Of a stretch of DNA of 49,009 bases, positions 1-6,768 are shown in pieces. Location of the stretch: positions 1 through 49,009 of the forward strand of contig WGNE01000009.1 in the NCBI GenBank assembly GCA_016124645.1, read 5' to 3'. Made by a program: the position numbers and the translations under genes. Each line of letters begins with the position of its first letter. The stretch's first letter is position 1. This DNA comes from Alphaproteobacteria bacterium. Its GTDB lineage: Bacteria > Pseudomonadota > Alphaproteobacteria > Micavibrionales > UBA2020. A model generated the notes under the pieces. It searched no databases, had not been told where the DNA came from, and saw nothing but the letters and a program-made list of their open reading frames with translations.

Positions 1-16
1 AAGGAGCACATAGAGC

Positions 17-622
17 ATGTCAAAGAAGTCCAGAGTTTCCACCGTCCTTCGCACCATCAGCAGCGCAGCCCTGTTGTCGGCCGTTTTCTGCCTCGCGCCG
101 CTGAGCGCCAGCTACGCCGGCCATTTCAAGAACGATTACGACGGGGACTTCGCGCCGCCCTACAAGGCCTGGCCGGAAGGCACCCGCACCGCCAACCGCA
201 CCCCCTCGGGCAACATCATCTACCCGCAATGGCTTATCGTGCGGCCCGAGCATTACGGCTTTTTGCCCATGACCTCGAACTGGGACGCGCAGAACAAGCA
301 CCCGCAGCAATGGGCCGGGCAGGACTGGGACCCCGCCGCGTGGAACGCGCAGCAGTGGACGCCCGAGATCGCCCTGAAGAAATTCTACCAGAACGGCATC
401 CTGACCTCGCAATACACGCGCCAGGGCAACCCGCCCACGCCCGTGCTGGAAGTCGGCCCGCGCTTCTACAAGCTTTCGGACCTCGACCAGCGCCGCGTCC
501 TGAAGCTGCTGTCGGATTACACCGGCGTCTTCAATTCCGGCTGCCCCGCGATCGAGCTGCACGACTGGTATTCGCACAAGACGATCGGCACCTACACCCC
601 GCAAGGGATGTTCCTGAACTGA
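17..622 (+). CDS. Exported protein of unknown function
   Basis: A 201-aa protein with a clear Sec signal peptide: a basic start (SKKSRVSTVLR), a hydrophobic stretch around residues 15-30 and a likely cleavage after SYA near residue 34. The mature part is rich in Trp, Tyr, Pro and Asn and has one Cys late in the chain. I recognise no catalytic motif or family. An AAGGAG Shine-Dalgarno at the very start of the window supports this ATG. It lies 66 bp before a periplasmic protease gene on the same strand, so both products probably work in the envelope. The function is unknown. Confidence 0.75.
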   Translation: MSKKSRVSTVLRTISSAALLSAVFCLAPLSASYAGHFKNDYDGDFAPPYKAWPEGTRTANRTPSGNIIYPQWLIVRPEHYGFLPMTSNWDAQNKHPQQWAGQDWDPAAWNAQQWTPEIALKKFYQNGILTSQYTRQGNPPTPVLEVGPRFYKLSDLDQRRVLKLLSDYTGVFNSGCPAIELHDWYSHKTIGTYTPQGMFLN

Positions 623-688
623 TAAAAGGATAAACCGCGACGAAGGGGCGCGCGCCGCGAAGGCGCCGCCCCCGCGGGCGGAAACCCC

Positions 689-2152
689 ATGCCACGCAAG
701 ACAACACAGACGAAAGGCCCGGCGCGCAAGCGGGCCTTGCTTCTTTCCACCCGCCGCGCCGGCAGGATTTTTGCGTTTTGCGCGCTTTTCGCGCTGCTCG
801 CCTGTACCGCCCTTTTCGCCGCCCCCTCGCCCGCGCGCGCCGCCGCCCCGCCCTTCGCCATCCTGCGCGACGCGGAGACGGAACACGACCTGAAGATCTT
901 CACCCGCGGCATTTTCGAGCAGGCGGGCATCTCCCCCTCCGCCGTGCGCTTCGTGCTGGTGAACGACAGCGACCTCAACGCCTTCGTCGCGGGCGGGCAG
1001 AACATCTTCTTGAACACCGGCCTCATCCTCGCCACGCAAAACCCGGCGGAGCTCATCGGCGTCATCGCGCACGAGAGCGGCCACATCGCCTGCGGGCACC
1101 TGCTGCGCTCGAAATACGCGATGCAGGATTTGTCGCTGCAGGCCATGCTGGGCACGCTCATCGGCATCGCGGCGGCCATCGGCGCGCATAACGGCAACGT
1201 CGGCATGGCCTCGGCCGACGCCGCGCGCGCCATCACCCTGCGCCAGATGCTGCGCCACAGCCGCATACAGGAAACCGCGGCGGATACCGCGGGCGTGCGT
1301 TTCCTGGAGGGCGCGCATCTGCCGGTCACGGGATTTTTGAGCTTCATGAAGAAGCTTGAAAATCAGGAACTGCTGCCGGAAAGCGAGCAGTCCGAGTACG
1401 TGCAGACCCACCCGCTGACCCGCGACCGCATCACCTTTCTGGAGAACGCCGTCGCCGCCGACAAGGACAAGGACGCGCAGGTGCCGCCGGAATGGGTGGA
1501 GATGCACGCGCGGCTCAAATCCAAGCTGCTGGGCTACCTCTACCCCGAGCGCGCGCTGCAGGACCGCGGGGACAGCGTGGCCAGCCGCTACGGCCGCGTC
1601 ATCGCCACCTACCGGCTCAACAAGCCGGATGCCGCCATCAAGCTGCTCGACCCGCTGATCGAGAAGGCGCCGGGCGATCCCTATTTCGAGGAGCTGAAGG
1701 GCCAGATCCTGTTCGAAAGCGGCAAGGTCGAGGCGTCCTTGCCCGATTACGCCCGCGCGGTGAAGAACGCGCCCGACGCCGCCCTCATCCGCACCGCCTA
1801 CGGCCATGCGCTGGTGGAGGCGGCAAGCACGCCGGAAGAGGGCACGCAGAAGCAAACCGCGGAACGGCTGCAGGAAGCGGTGCGCCAGTTCGAGCTGGCC
1901 CTGCGCAGCGAGCCGGACAGCGCGGAGACCCGCCATTTCCTCGCCATCGCCTACGGCAAGCAGGGCAAGGAAGGCCTCTCCCGCCTGCAGCTGGCCGAGG
2001 AGGCGCTGATCACCGGCAACGACGAATTCGCAAGGCGCGAGGCCGGGCTGGCCGCCGCCGCCCTGCCCAAGCATTCGCCGGGCTGGCTGCGCAGTCAGGA
2101 TATTCTGGAACTTGCCGATAAAAACTTGAAAAAAAAGAAAAAAGGGGATTGA
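689..2152 (+). CDS. Periplasmic M48 metalloprotease with TPR tail (BepA/YfgC-like)
   Basis: A 487-aa zinc protease. A signal peptide spans about residues 22-52. The zinc motif HESGH is at residues 128-132, and the ETAAD motif near residue 195 supplies the third ligand. Residues about 260-470 form TPR-like helical repeats, and the protein ends in a lysine-rich tail. This layout is that of BepA/YfgC, which assembles or degrades outer-membrane beta-barrel proteins such as LptD. The role here is inferred from that architecture. No strong Shine-Dalgarno is visible before the ATG. The next gene encodes a periplasmic thiol oxidoreductase, which fits an envelope quality-control neighbourhood. Confidence 0.88.
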   Translation: MPRKTTQTKGPARKRALLLSTRRAGRIFAFCALFALLACTALFAAPSPARAAAPPFAILRDAETEHDLKIFTRGIFEQAGISPSAVRFVLVNDSDLNAFVAGGQNIFLNTGLILATQNPAELIGVIAHESGHIACGHLLRSKYAMQDLSLQAMLGTLIGIAAAIGAHNGNVGMASADAARAITLRQMLRHSRIQETAADTAGVRFLEGAHLPVTGFLSFMKKLENQELLPESEQSEYVQTHPLTRDRITFLENAVAADKDKDAQVPPEWVEMHARLKSKLLGYLYPERALQDRGDSVASRYGRVIATYRLNKPDAAIKLLDPLIEKAPGDPYFEELKGQILFESGKVEASLPDYARAVKNAPDAALIRTAYGHALVEAASTPEEGTQKQTAERLQEAVRQFELALRSEPDSAETRHFLAIAYGKQGKEGLSRLQLAEEALITGNDEFARREAGLAAAALPKHSPGWLRSQDILELADKNLKKKKKGD

Positions 2153-2220
2153 TTTTCGTCGCTTTCTCCACACATTCTTAATATGCTTTGCCTTACACGA
2201 ACAAACGCCGGGGGTTCCTC

Positions 2221-3024
2221 ATGCTGAAATTCTCTTTTAAATCCATCAAGATGGCCGCGACCGGCCTGCTGATGGCTGCCGTTCTCGCCTTTTCCGCCGC
2301 GCCACGCGCCATCGCCGCCGAAGCCGCCTCCTCGGCCCCGGTGCTGACGAAAGAGCAGGTGGAAACCATCGTGCATGACTACATCATGAACCATGCGGAC
2401 GTCGTGCTGGACGCGGTCGAGAAATACCAGACCACCAGCATGCAAAAGCGTCAGGACGACGCGATGAAAATGAACCACGACGAGCTGTTCAACAACGAAA
2501 AGTCGCCCTTCATCGGCAATCCCAAGGGCGACGTCACGGTCATCGAGTTCTTCGACTACAACTGCCACTTCTGCAAGGGCATCTTCCCGAAAGTGCAGAA
2601 GATCGTGAAGGACGACAAGGACGTGAAGATCATCTTCAAGGACTTCCCCATCCTCGGCCCGACCTCGGAAGTGGCCGCCAAATGGGCGCTGGCCGCGCAA
2701 AAGCAGGACAAGTACTTCGCCTTCCACACCGCGCTGATGAGCCACAACGGCCCGCTGGACGATGACTTCATCGAAAAGACCGCCAAGGACGTCGGCATGG
2801 ACATCGACAAGGCCAAGAAGGACATCGACGGCACCGACATCATGATCCAGATCGAGCGCAACCGCACGCTGGCCAACCAGATGAACTTCAACGGCACGCC
2901 CTCCTTCATCGTCAACGACCAAGCCTTTTCCGGTACGCCGGACGGCGGGCTGGAGCAGGCCATCGACAACGCCCGCGACAAGCTGAAGGAAAAAGCGGAC
3001 GGCAAGAAAGACGACAAGAAATAA
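2221..3024 (+). CDS. DsbA-family thiol:disulfide oxidoreductase
   Basis: A 267-aa exported thioredoxin-fold protein. The ATG at 2221 is preferred over an upstream TTG at 2188 because it gives a clean signal peptide (KFSFKSIK, then a hydrophobic run ending near AIAAEA). Residues 40-95 are a helical N-terminal extension as in Com1/ScsC-like DsbA proteins. The redox motif CHFC is at residues 115-118 in the context FFDYNCHFCKG, and the cis-Pro motif GTPSF is near residue 230. It probably oxidises or isomerises periplasmic disulfides. A rho-independent terminator follows, and the prophage is inserted just after it. Confidence 0.9.
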   Translation: MLKFSFKSIKMAATGLLMAAVLAFSAAPRAIAAEAASSAPVLTKEQVETIVHDYIMNHADVVLDAVEKYQTTSMQKRQDDAMKMNHDELFNNEKSPFIGNPKGDVTVIEFFDYNCHFCKGIFPKVQKIVKDDKDVKIIFKDFPILGPTSEVAAKWALAAQKQDKYFAFHTALMSHNGPLDDDFIEKTAKDVGMDIDKAKKDIDGTDIMIQIERNRTLANQMNFNGTPSFIVNDQAFSGTPDGGLEQAIDNARDKLKEKADGKKDDKK

Positions 3025-3078
3025 GACCGCGCATCCGGCCTCTTATCGCCGGACGCATATATGACGCATATATAAAGA

Positions 3079-3108
3079 ACGGTGCCCCTCAGCAAGGCGC
3101 CGTTTTTT
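3079..3108 (+). terminator. Rho-independent terminator of the dsbA-like gene
   Basis: The arms ACGGTGCC and GGCGCCGT pair with one G-T wobble around a short loop and are followed by six T. It lies about 55 bp after the thiol oxidoreductase stop and ends 10 bp before the prophage, so the insertion did not break the host transcription unit. Confidence 0.8.
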
Positions 3109-3113
3109 ATGGC

Positions 3114-3118
3114 CGTTT
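3114..3118. repeat. Left 5-bp target-site duplication (CGTTT)
   Basis: CGTTT lies directly before the prophage terminus TGTGAACC. The same five bases lie directly after the right terminus at 39086-39090. Mu-family transposition makes 5-bp duplications, so this pair fixes both insertion boundaries. Confidence 0.9.
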
Positions 3119-3145
3119 TGTGAACCGTCTCTTGGTCTTATAAAT
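3119..3145 (+). repeat. Prophage left terminus with first transposase-binding-site-like unit
   Basis: The first 27 bases match the reverse complement of the last 27 bases of the prophage at 18 positions. The shared core reads CGTCnCnTGGTnTTA. The core CGTCTCTTGGT is even closer to the inner right-end unit. By analogy with Mu L1 this should be the MuA recognition site closest to the left end. No convincing second or third left site was found. Confidence 0.8.
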
Positions 3146-3150
3146 ATAGA

Positions 3151-3190
3151 GGGGCGGGATGAGGCGGGCTCTGGTGGGATTTGGCGGGAT
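3151..3190. repeat. Four tandem 10-bp repeats, NNGGYGGGMT
   Basis: GGCGGGAT, GGCGGGCT, GGTGGGAT and GGCGGGAT occur at 3153, 3163, 3173 and 3183, exactly 10 bp apart. That is about one helical turn, so all four copies face the same side of the DNA. They start 32 bp inside the left prophage end. The function is unknown; a protein-binding array at the transposition end is one reading. Confidence 0.7.
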
Positions 3191-3530
3191 AACCCAAAAC
3201 ATTTCAGGGATTTACGGGGAAGGCGCGGGCGGCGCGGTTTTCCGGCGCGCTCGCGGCATTGCGTCTGTTTCGGCCCGTAAACGGACGGAGGGAGCCTAGA
3301 AGCGCGTCTGGCGGCTGCGCAGGGCCAAGATGCGCGAAACCCTAGTATCAGCGGACTTTGCTCATCTCCAGCCTGCGACATGATTAGTGGAACACTTGAC
3401 AGAATTGCGTGCTTTTCTCGAAGAAACGCACACAACGTGCTTTTCTATTCATCTATTTGAAATAAAAAGATATTGTAATCAATATAGTAAAAATGAAGCC
3501 GTTGGAATAGCACGTTGAAGGAGGTTTTAA
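3191..3530. other. Left-end non-coding region of the prophage
   Basis: No credible gene is seen. The last 100 bp are AT-rich and probably hold the promoter of the zinc-ribbon gene: TTGAAA at 3457 and AATATA at 3481 are 18 bp apart, a plausible but unproved pair. An 11-bp direct repeat CGTGCTTTTCT at 3408 and 3436 could be an operator. A perfect-start AAGGAGG at about 3518 is the ribosome-binding site of the next gene. Confidence 0.5.
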
Positions 3531-4031
3531 ATGGCCACTGAAAAGCCCTGTAAACAATGCCAGAAGCCGGTTTCTATATGGGCATCGACATGCCCGCATT
3601 GCGGAAAAGTCGGTCCCACCTCGTCCGTGAAAACCGTTGCGGGTGGCATTGCTGCAATCGGCCTGATCATCGGGCTATTTGTGATGGTCATATCCGACGA
3701 CGGGAGCGAGGTCAGGGAAAGCAAAGTCGCTGCCGCTACTGCGCTGCACCCGGACATTCAGTTCGGCAGCCTTAACCCTATCAATCACGCAGCGGTGGGA
3801 TGCCATCATAAGGAGCGCCTGAAAGCCCTGCATGACTACATAAATGAGGGCGATCAAAAAGCCTTCGACGATGCTCTGGCGGAGGCGGTCTTCATCCGGG
3901 AATGCACCCTGTTCAAAAAGGGCGATAAGGTCTATGCGGAAGACGTGAACTGGCATGGCCAGGTAAAGGTCAGGCGACCGGGTGAAACGACGTTCTGGTG
4001 GACGGATCGAGAACGCGTGGGAGCCTATTAA
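3531..4031 (+). CDS. Zinc-ribbon, single-pass membrane protein; probable lysogenic cargo
   Basis: A 166-aa protein. The N-terminus has two CxxC pairs (CKQC and CPHC, residues 7-24), which make a zinc ribbon. One membrane span follows at about residues 34-54 (VAGGIAAIGLIIGLFVMVI), then a polar domain with three more Cys. It is outside the repressor at the left edge of the prophage, faces it tail to tail with a 4-bp overlap, and has its own strong Shine-Dalgarno. Its base composition is lower in GC than the phage core. These signs suggest a cargo gene expressed in the lysogen. The biochemical function is not recognised. Confidence 0.7.
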   Translation: MATEKPCKQCQKPVSIWASTCPHCGKVGPTSSVKTVAGGIAAIGLIIGLFVMVISDDGSEVRESKVAAATALHPDIQFGSLNPINHAAVGCHHKERLKALHDYINEGDQKAFDDALAEAVFIRECTLFKKGDKVYAEDVNWHGQVKVRRPGETTFWWTDRERVGAY

Positions 4032-4762
4032 ATCCGGCGTATGCCGTGCACGAAAACCACCTTGCCCAAAATCGCGAAATCGACGCCGTCCTCGAGCTTG
4101 ATCTCGTAGGGCTCATATAGCCCGTTATCGCAGGTCACCTTCAGCCGGTTCTGCGGCAGCACCTGCAGGCGCTTAACCAGAATGTGGCCGTCGAGACGCA
4201 CGACGTAGATCCCGTCGCCCGGCTTGATATGATGCTCCGCCGAACTGCAGAGCAGATACTCGCCCGCATGGATCGTCGGCTCCATGCTCTCCCCGACCGA
4301 CGGCAGTGTGAAAAGCTGCTTCGGCGAAAGGCCTGCCTGCTCGATCCAGAGGCGTGAAAAAGCGATAAATCCCGGCTCCTCGCCTTCCATCACAAGCGAC
4401 CCCCCGCCCGCACTTGCGGAGACGTTCACCACGGGGATCTCGACGATGTCACCGCTGCGGCCCGACGTCTGTGCCGGTGCCTTGGCTTCATTGGCGGCGT
4501 CATCGCCCTCCAGAAGCCAGGCGGCCGACAGGTTCGAGGCCTCGGCCAGCTTCTGGATGAACTTCGTCGAAGGGGCAGCGCCTGCCCTGTAACGATGGAT
4601 CTGCCTGACAGATGTGTCAGTAACTTCGGAAACCTTCTCGAAACCGCCCACAATGCTGATGGCATAGTCGATCCGCTCGACCAGTCCCGAGAGGGGAACG
4701 TCTTCAACCTCGTTTAAATGCGGTTTCATGCCGCTTTTTTCGTGGTCGCTTATTCCAATCAT
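4028..4762 (-). CDS. S24/LexA-type prophage repressor
   Basis: A 244-aa protein. Residues about 25-85 form a helix-turn-helix domain (TDTSVRQIHRYRAG). Residues 110-244 are a peptidase S24 domain: a cleavage-loop sequence SASAGGGS, the nucleophile Ser in GESMEPTIHAGEYLL and the general-base Lys in HILVKRLQ. Proteins of this kind cleave themselves when bound to RecA filaments, so DNA damage should induce the phage. Classical Mu uses an unrelated repressor without S24. An AAGG is suitably spaced before the ATG at 4762. It is divergent from the ner-like gene and should bind the TGACA-N4-TGTCA operators between them. Confidence 0.92.
   Translation of the reverse strand: MIGISDHEKSGMKPHLNEVEDVPLSGLVERIDYAISIVGGFEKVSEVTDTSVRQIHRYRAGAAPSTKFIQKLAEASNLSAAWLLEGDDAANEAKAPAQTSGRSGDIVEIPVVNVSASAGGGSLVMEGEEPGFIAFSRLWIEQAGLSPKQLFTLPSVGESMEPTIHAGEYLLCSSAEHHIKPGDGIYVVRLDGHILVKRLQVLPQNRLKVTCDNGLYEPYEIKLEDGVDFAILGKVVFVHGIRRI
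4606..4619. promoter_or_regulatory. Third repressor-operator-like site inside the repressor gene
   Basis: TGACAGATGTGTCA has the same TGACA-N4-TGTCA form as the two intergenic operators. It lies in the coding sequence of the repressor, where it encodes TDTS of the helix-turn-helix. It is about 190 bp from the first intergenic operator, a distance that would allow DNA looping. Chance is possible but unlikely for ten fixed bases. Confidence 0.55.
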
Positions 4763-4783
4763 TACAAAGCCTTAGTATGGGTG

Positions 4784-4809
4784 ACTATAAAAAAATGACA
4801 TTTCTGTCA
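4784..4809 (-). promoter_or_regulatory. Probable repressor promoter overlapping operator O1
   Basis: On the minus strand a -10-like TATAGT corresponds to 4784-4789. The palindrome TGACATTTCTGTCA (4796-4809) covers the place of the -35 box. Binding of the repressor here would give autoregulation. The -35 is not consensus, and the spacing is short when ATGACA is used. Confidence 0.5.
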
Positions 4810-4827
4810 TTTTTCCTCTTCCATCAC

Positions 4828-4841
4828 TGACATATCTGTCA
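4828..4841. promoter_or_regulatory. Operator O2 of the early promoter
   Basis: TGACATATCTGTCA is a perfect-arm palindrome of the same type as O1. The two centres are 32 bp apart, about three helical turns, which suits cooperative binding. A possible rightward -10, CATAAT, starts at 4842, so repressor at O2 would block the early operon. Confidence 0.75.
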
Positions 4842-4924
4842 CATAATAGTAAGGAAGGTTAATTACACAGTCCGAAAACAACCGGCCTGCCAGCCGGTCG
4901 CTTTCAAAACGAGAAGGAATTCAA

Positions 4925-5257
4925 ATGCCTAAATCAGATGCCGCCATCCATAAGGAGGACATCAAGGCCGCCGTTCACAAGAGGGGAGAGAGCTTTTACT
5001 CCCTGTGCCGAAAAGCGGGCCTGAGTAAAAACGCCATCGCGGTTTCATTCCACAAGCCGGTGCCTGCGGCACATCAGGTGCTTTCCAAATTCCTCGACAT
5101 TCCCGTCCAGAAGATCTGGCCCCAGTGGTACGACGCCAACGGCAAACGCATTCCTTCGCGCTCTACCTCCAAGCATAGCGCGAAACGCATGACGGCATAC
5201 AGCAAAAAAAACACCCGCCATTTAACGAAAAACGCCAAGGAGGACGCCCATGCGTGA
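4925..5257 (+). CDS. ner: Ner-like DNA-binding regulator
   Basis: A 110-aa protein whose first 80 residues match the Ner/Nlp (SfsB) helix-turn-helix family: IHKEDIKAAVHKRG, LCRKAGLSKNAIAVSF, then VLSKFLDIPVQKIWPQWYD. In Mu, Ner turns down early and repressor transcription after infection. The position, first gene of the rightward operon and divergent from the repressor, is exactly that of ner. The C-terminal 30 residues are a basic tail not typical of the short Mu protein. An AGAAGGA precedes the ATG. Confidence 0.88.
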   Translation: MPKSDAAIHKEDIKAAVHKRGESFYSLCRKAGLSKNAIAVSFHKPVPAAHQVLSKFLDIPVQKIWPQWYDANGKRIPSRSTSKHSAKRMTAYSKKNTRHLTKNAKEDAHA

Positions 5258-5465
5258 CGCCCGGATCAACCCCCATGCCGTCCGCGTGGCGGTCGACAAG
5301 CTCGACGGCGAGATTGCCCACCCGTACTGGCAGATCGTCCGCAAGGCAGCGCTGACCGAGGGGCAGGCCAGCGAGGCGTTGCGCGAGATCATCGCCAGCC
5401 CGGCCTGCCCGCAGATCATCGAGAAGATCGCCCTGCAGGGGCTGGGCGAAGGAGAAAGCGCATGA
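5250..5465 (+). CDS. Small early protein of unknown function
   Basis: A 71-aa mainly helical protein that overlaps ner by 8 bp and the next gene by 4 bp (ATGA type), with AAGGAGG upstream. No motif is recognised. Tight coupling shows it belongs to the early operon. Confidence 0.65.
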   Translation: MRDARINPHAVRVAVDKLDGEIAHPYWQIVRKAALTEGQASEALREIIASPACPQIIEKIALQGLGEGESA

Positions 5466-5815
5466 CGCACTCAATCGACAACGACGTCCGCGCGGCGACC
5501 GAGCACATCAAGAGCCTTTGCGGCTCCATGAGCAAGGACTACCTGAAGCAGCTGCTGGACGACATCGAGCGGACGCTGACGTCCTCGCGCTACAAGCCGG
5601 AGAACATCGCCGCCTGCCGCATCGCCCAGGCGCTTGAACACCTGCCCGTCGGATCGGCGCTGAAGGCGGTAGCCGATGCCCGCGCCATCCTGCTGCCCAA
5701 ACGCCAGCCCATCAAGCTGCACCACATCCGCGACGTCACGGCCACGCCCATGATCCTTCGCGCAGCCAGCTGGAACAACTGGCACAGGATCAAACTGCTA
5801 AAGGTGCGCCCATGA
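5462..5815 (+). CDS. Early operon protein of unknown function
   Basis: A 117-aa protein, helical in the first 70 residues with basic C-terminus (HRIKLLKVRP). It overlaps its neighbours by 4 bp on both sides. No domain is recognised. A GGAGAAAG lies just before the ATG. Confidence 0.65.
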   Translation: MTHSIDNDVRAATEHIKSLCGSMSKDYLKQLLDDIERTLTSSRYKPENIAACRIAQALEHLPVGSALKAVADARAILLPKRQPIKLHHIRDVTATPMILRAASWNNWHRIKLLKVRP

Positions 5816-6021
5816 CCAATGACGACAGCCATCTGGACAACCCCGCCATCGGCGACTTCGTCGAATTCACGGCGCAAGGCACCTGGGGCCGCGTCGATGC
5901 GCTCGGAACAATCACCCGCGTCATGCCTACGGCCCGCAAGGTCGACGTCTGCACTGAGGACGGCTACTCATACCGCGGCATCCGTTTCGACGACATTTTC
6001 GTGCTGAGGAAGTCTGCATGA
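5812..6021 (+). CDS. Small early protein, SH3-like pattern
   Basis: A 69-aa acidic protein with alternating short strands (IGDFVEFTAQGTWGRVDALG ... ITRVMP ... KVDVCTEDGYSYRGI). The pattern of a G-x-V-x-F strand followed by short strands suggests a small beta barrel such as an SH3 or KOW fold. This is a fold guess only. It is coupled by 4-bp overlaps to both neighbours. Confidence 0.6.
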   Translation: MTNDDSHLDNPAIGDFVEFTAQGTWGRVDALGTITRVMPTARKVDVCTEDGYSYRGIRFDDIFVLRKSA

Positions 6022-6260
6022 GCGCCAAGATCGTCCAGTTTCCCGCCTGCGCCAGCCTCGGCTACGTCAACCGTGTGGCGGACGTCCTGCGCGTCGCCCG
6101 CACCCTTTCCAATCCCCAATCTTCGCCGCGCCCTAACCCGGCGGAGACGGCGGCGGTCATCCCTTTCGTGCGCGAGGTTGGAACCGCGCCGTCTTCCCTG
6201 ACAGGAAGGATGACCGCCGCCACCCCTTCAAGCAAGAACGGAGGCGACGATGCCGCGTAA
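6018..6260 (+). CDS. Small early protein of unknown function
   Basis: An 80-aa protein with a short helical N-terminus (VNRVADVLRVARTL) and a Pro/Ala/Ser-rich, probably disordered C-terminal half. It overlaps the previous gene by 4 bp and the next by 11 bp. Coding status rests on operon packing rather than on homology. Confidence 0.5.
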   Translation: MSAKIVQFPACASLGYVNRVADVLRVARTLSNPQSSPRPNPAETAAVIPFVREVGTAPSSLTGRMTAATPSSKNGGDDAA

Positions 6261-6768
6261 ACAGATCAGCCCCGACCAGATGACCTTCAACTTCACGGCT
6301 GAAGCGCAGCGCCTGGCGCTCGAAGGCGGCGACCAGCACACGCTGTCCCCCTTCGAGCGCAGGCTGCGCCAGGTGCTGAAGGCCGTCTTCGACGACGCGG
6401 CGCGGCGCGGAGCCGACCCCATCGACCGGGCCGAGATCGCGCGGCGCATGACGGAGAAGCTGGGGCGCGAGATCAGCAAAAGCCACCTCGACCAATGGAC
6501 GGCGATGGCGACCGTCGACCGGCGCATGCACGTCGACGCGCTGAAGGCGGTCTGCGAAGTCACCGGCGACCTGCGCCCCATGCACGCTTTCGCCGAGGCC
6601 AGCGGGTTGAAGCTGCTGACGGCGGAGGAAGCGGTCTGCGCCGAATACGGCGCGAAGCTGCTGTTCAAGAAGCTGCTGACCGAGGACATCAAGGACACGC
6701 TGCAGGGCGTCGATGAGCAGAGCCTCAAGGCCCAGCTTGTCGCGCGTTTTGAAGGGGGGATCAAGTGA
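6250..6768 (+). CDS. Conserved early phage protein upstream of transposase
   Basis: A 172-aa helical protein. Residues about 50-85 (IDRAEIARRMTEKLGREISKSHLDQW) look like a helix-turn-helix. The position directly before the transposase and the 4-bp overlap with it suggest a role in early DNA transactions, but I know no defined activity. The ATG follows GGAGGCGACG. Confidence 0.65.
   Translation: MPRKQISPDQMTFNFTAEAQRLALEGGDQHTLSPFERRLRQVLKAVFDDAARRGADPIDRAEIARRMTEKLGREISKSHLDQWTAMATVDRRMHVDALKAVCEVTGDLRPMHAFAEASGLKLLTAEEAVCAEYGAKLLFKKLLTEDIKDTLQGVDEQSLKAQLVARFEGGIK

Noticed and set aside
20-2173. Long open frame on the minus strand opposite the first two host genes
   Set aside because: It is an antisense shadow of GC-rich codons; the plus-strand genes have signal peptides, motifs and ribosome-binding sites.
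3262-3281. Possible second left transposase site (CGTCTGTTTCGGCCCGTAA)
   Set aside because: Only about 11 of 20 positions agree with the right-end units, too weak to claim.
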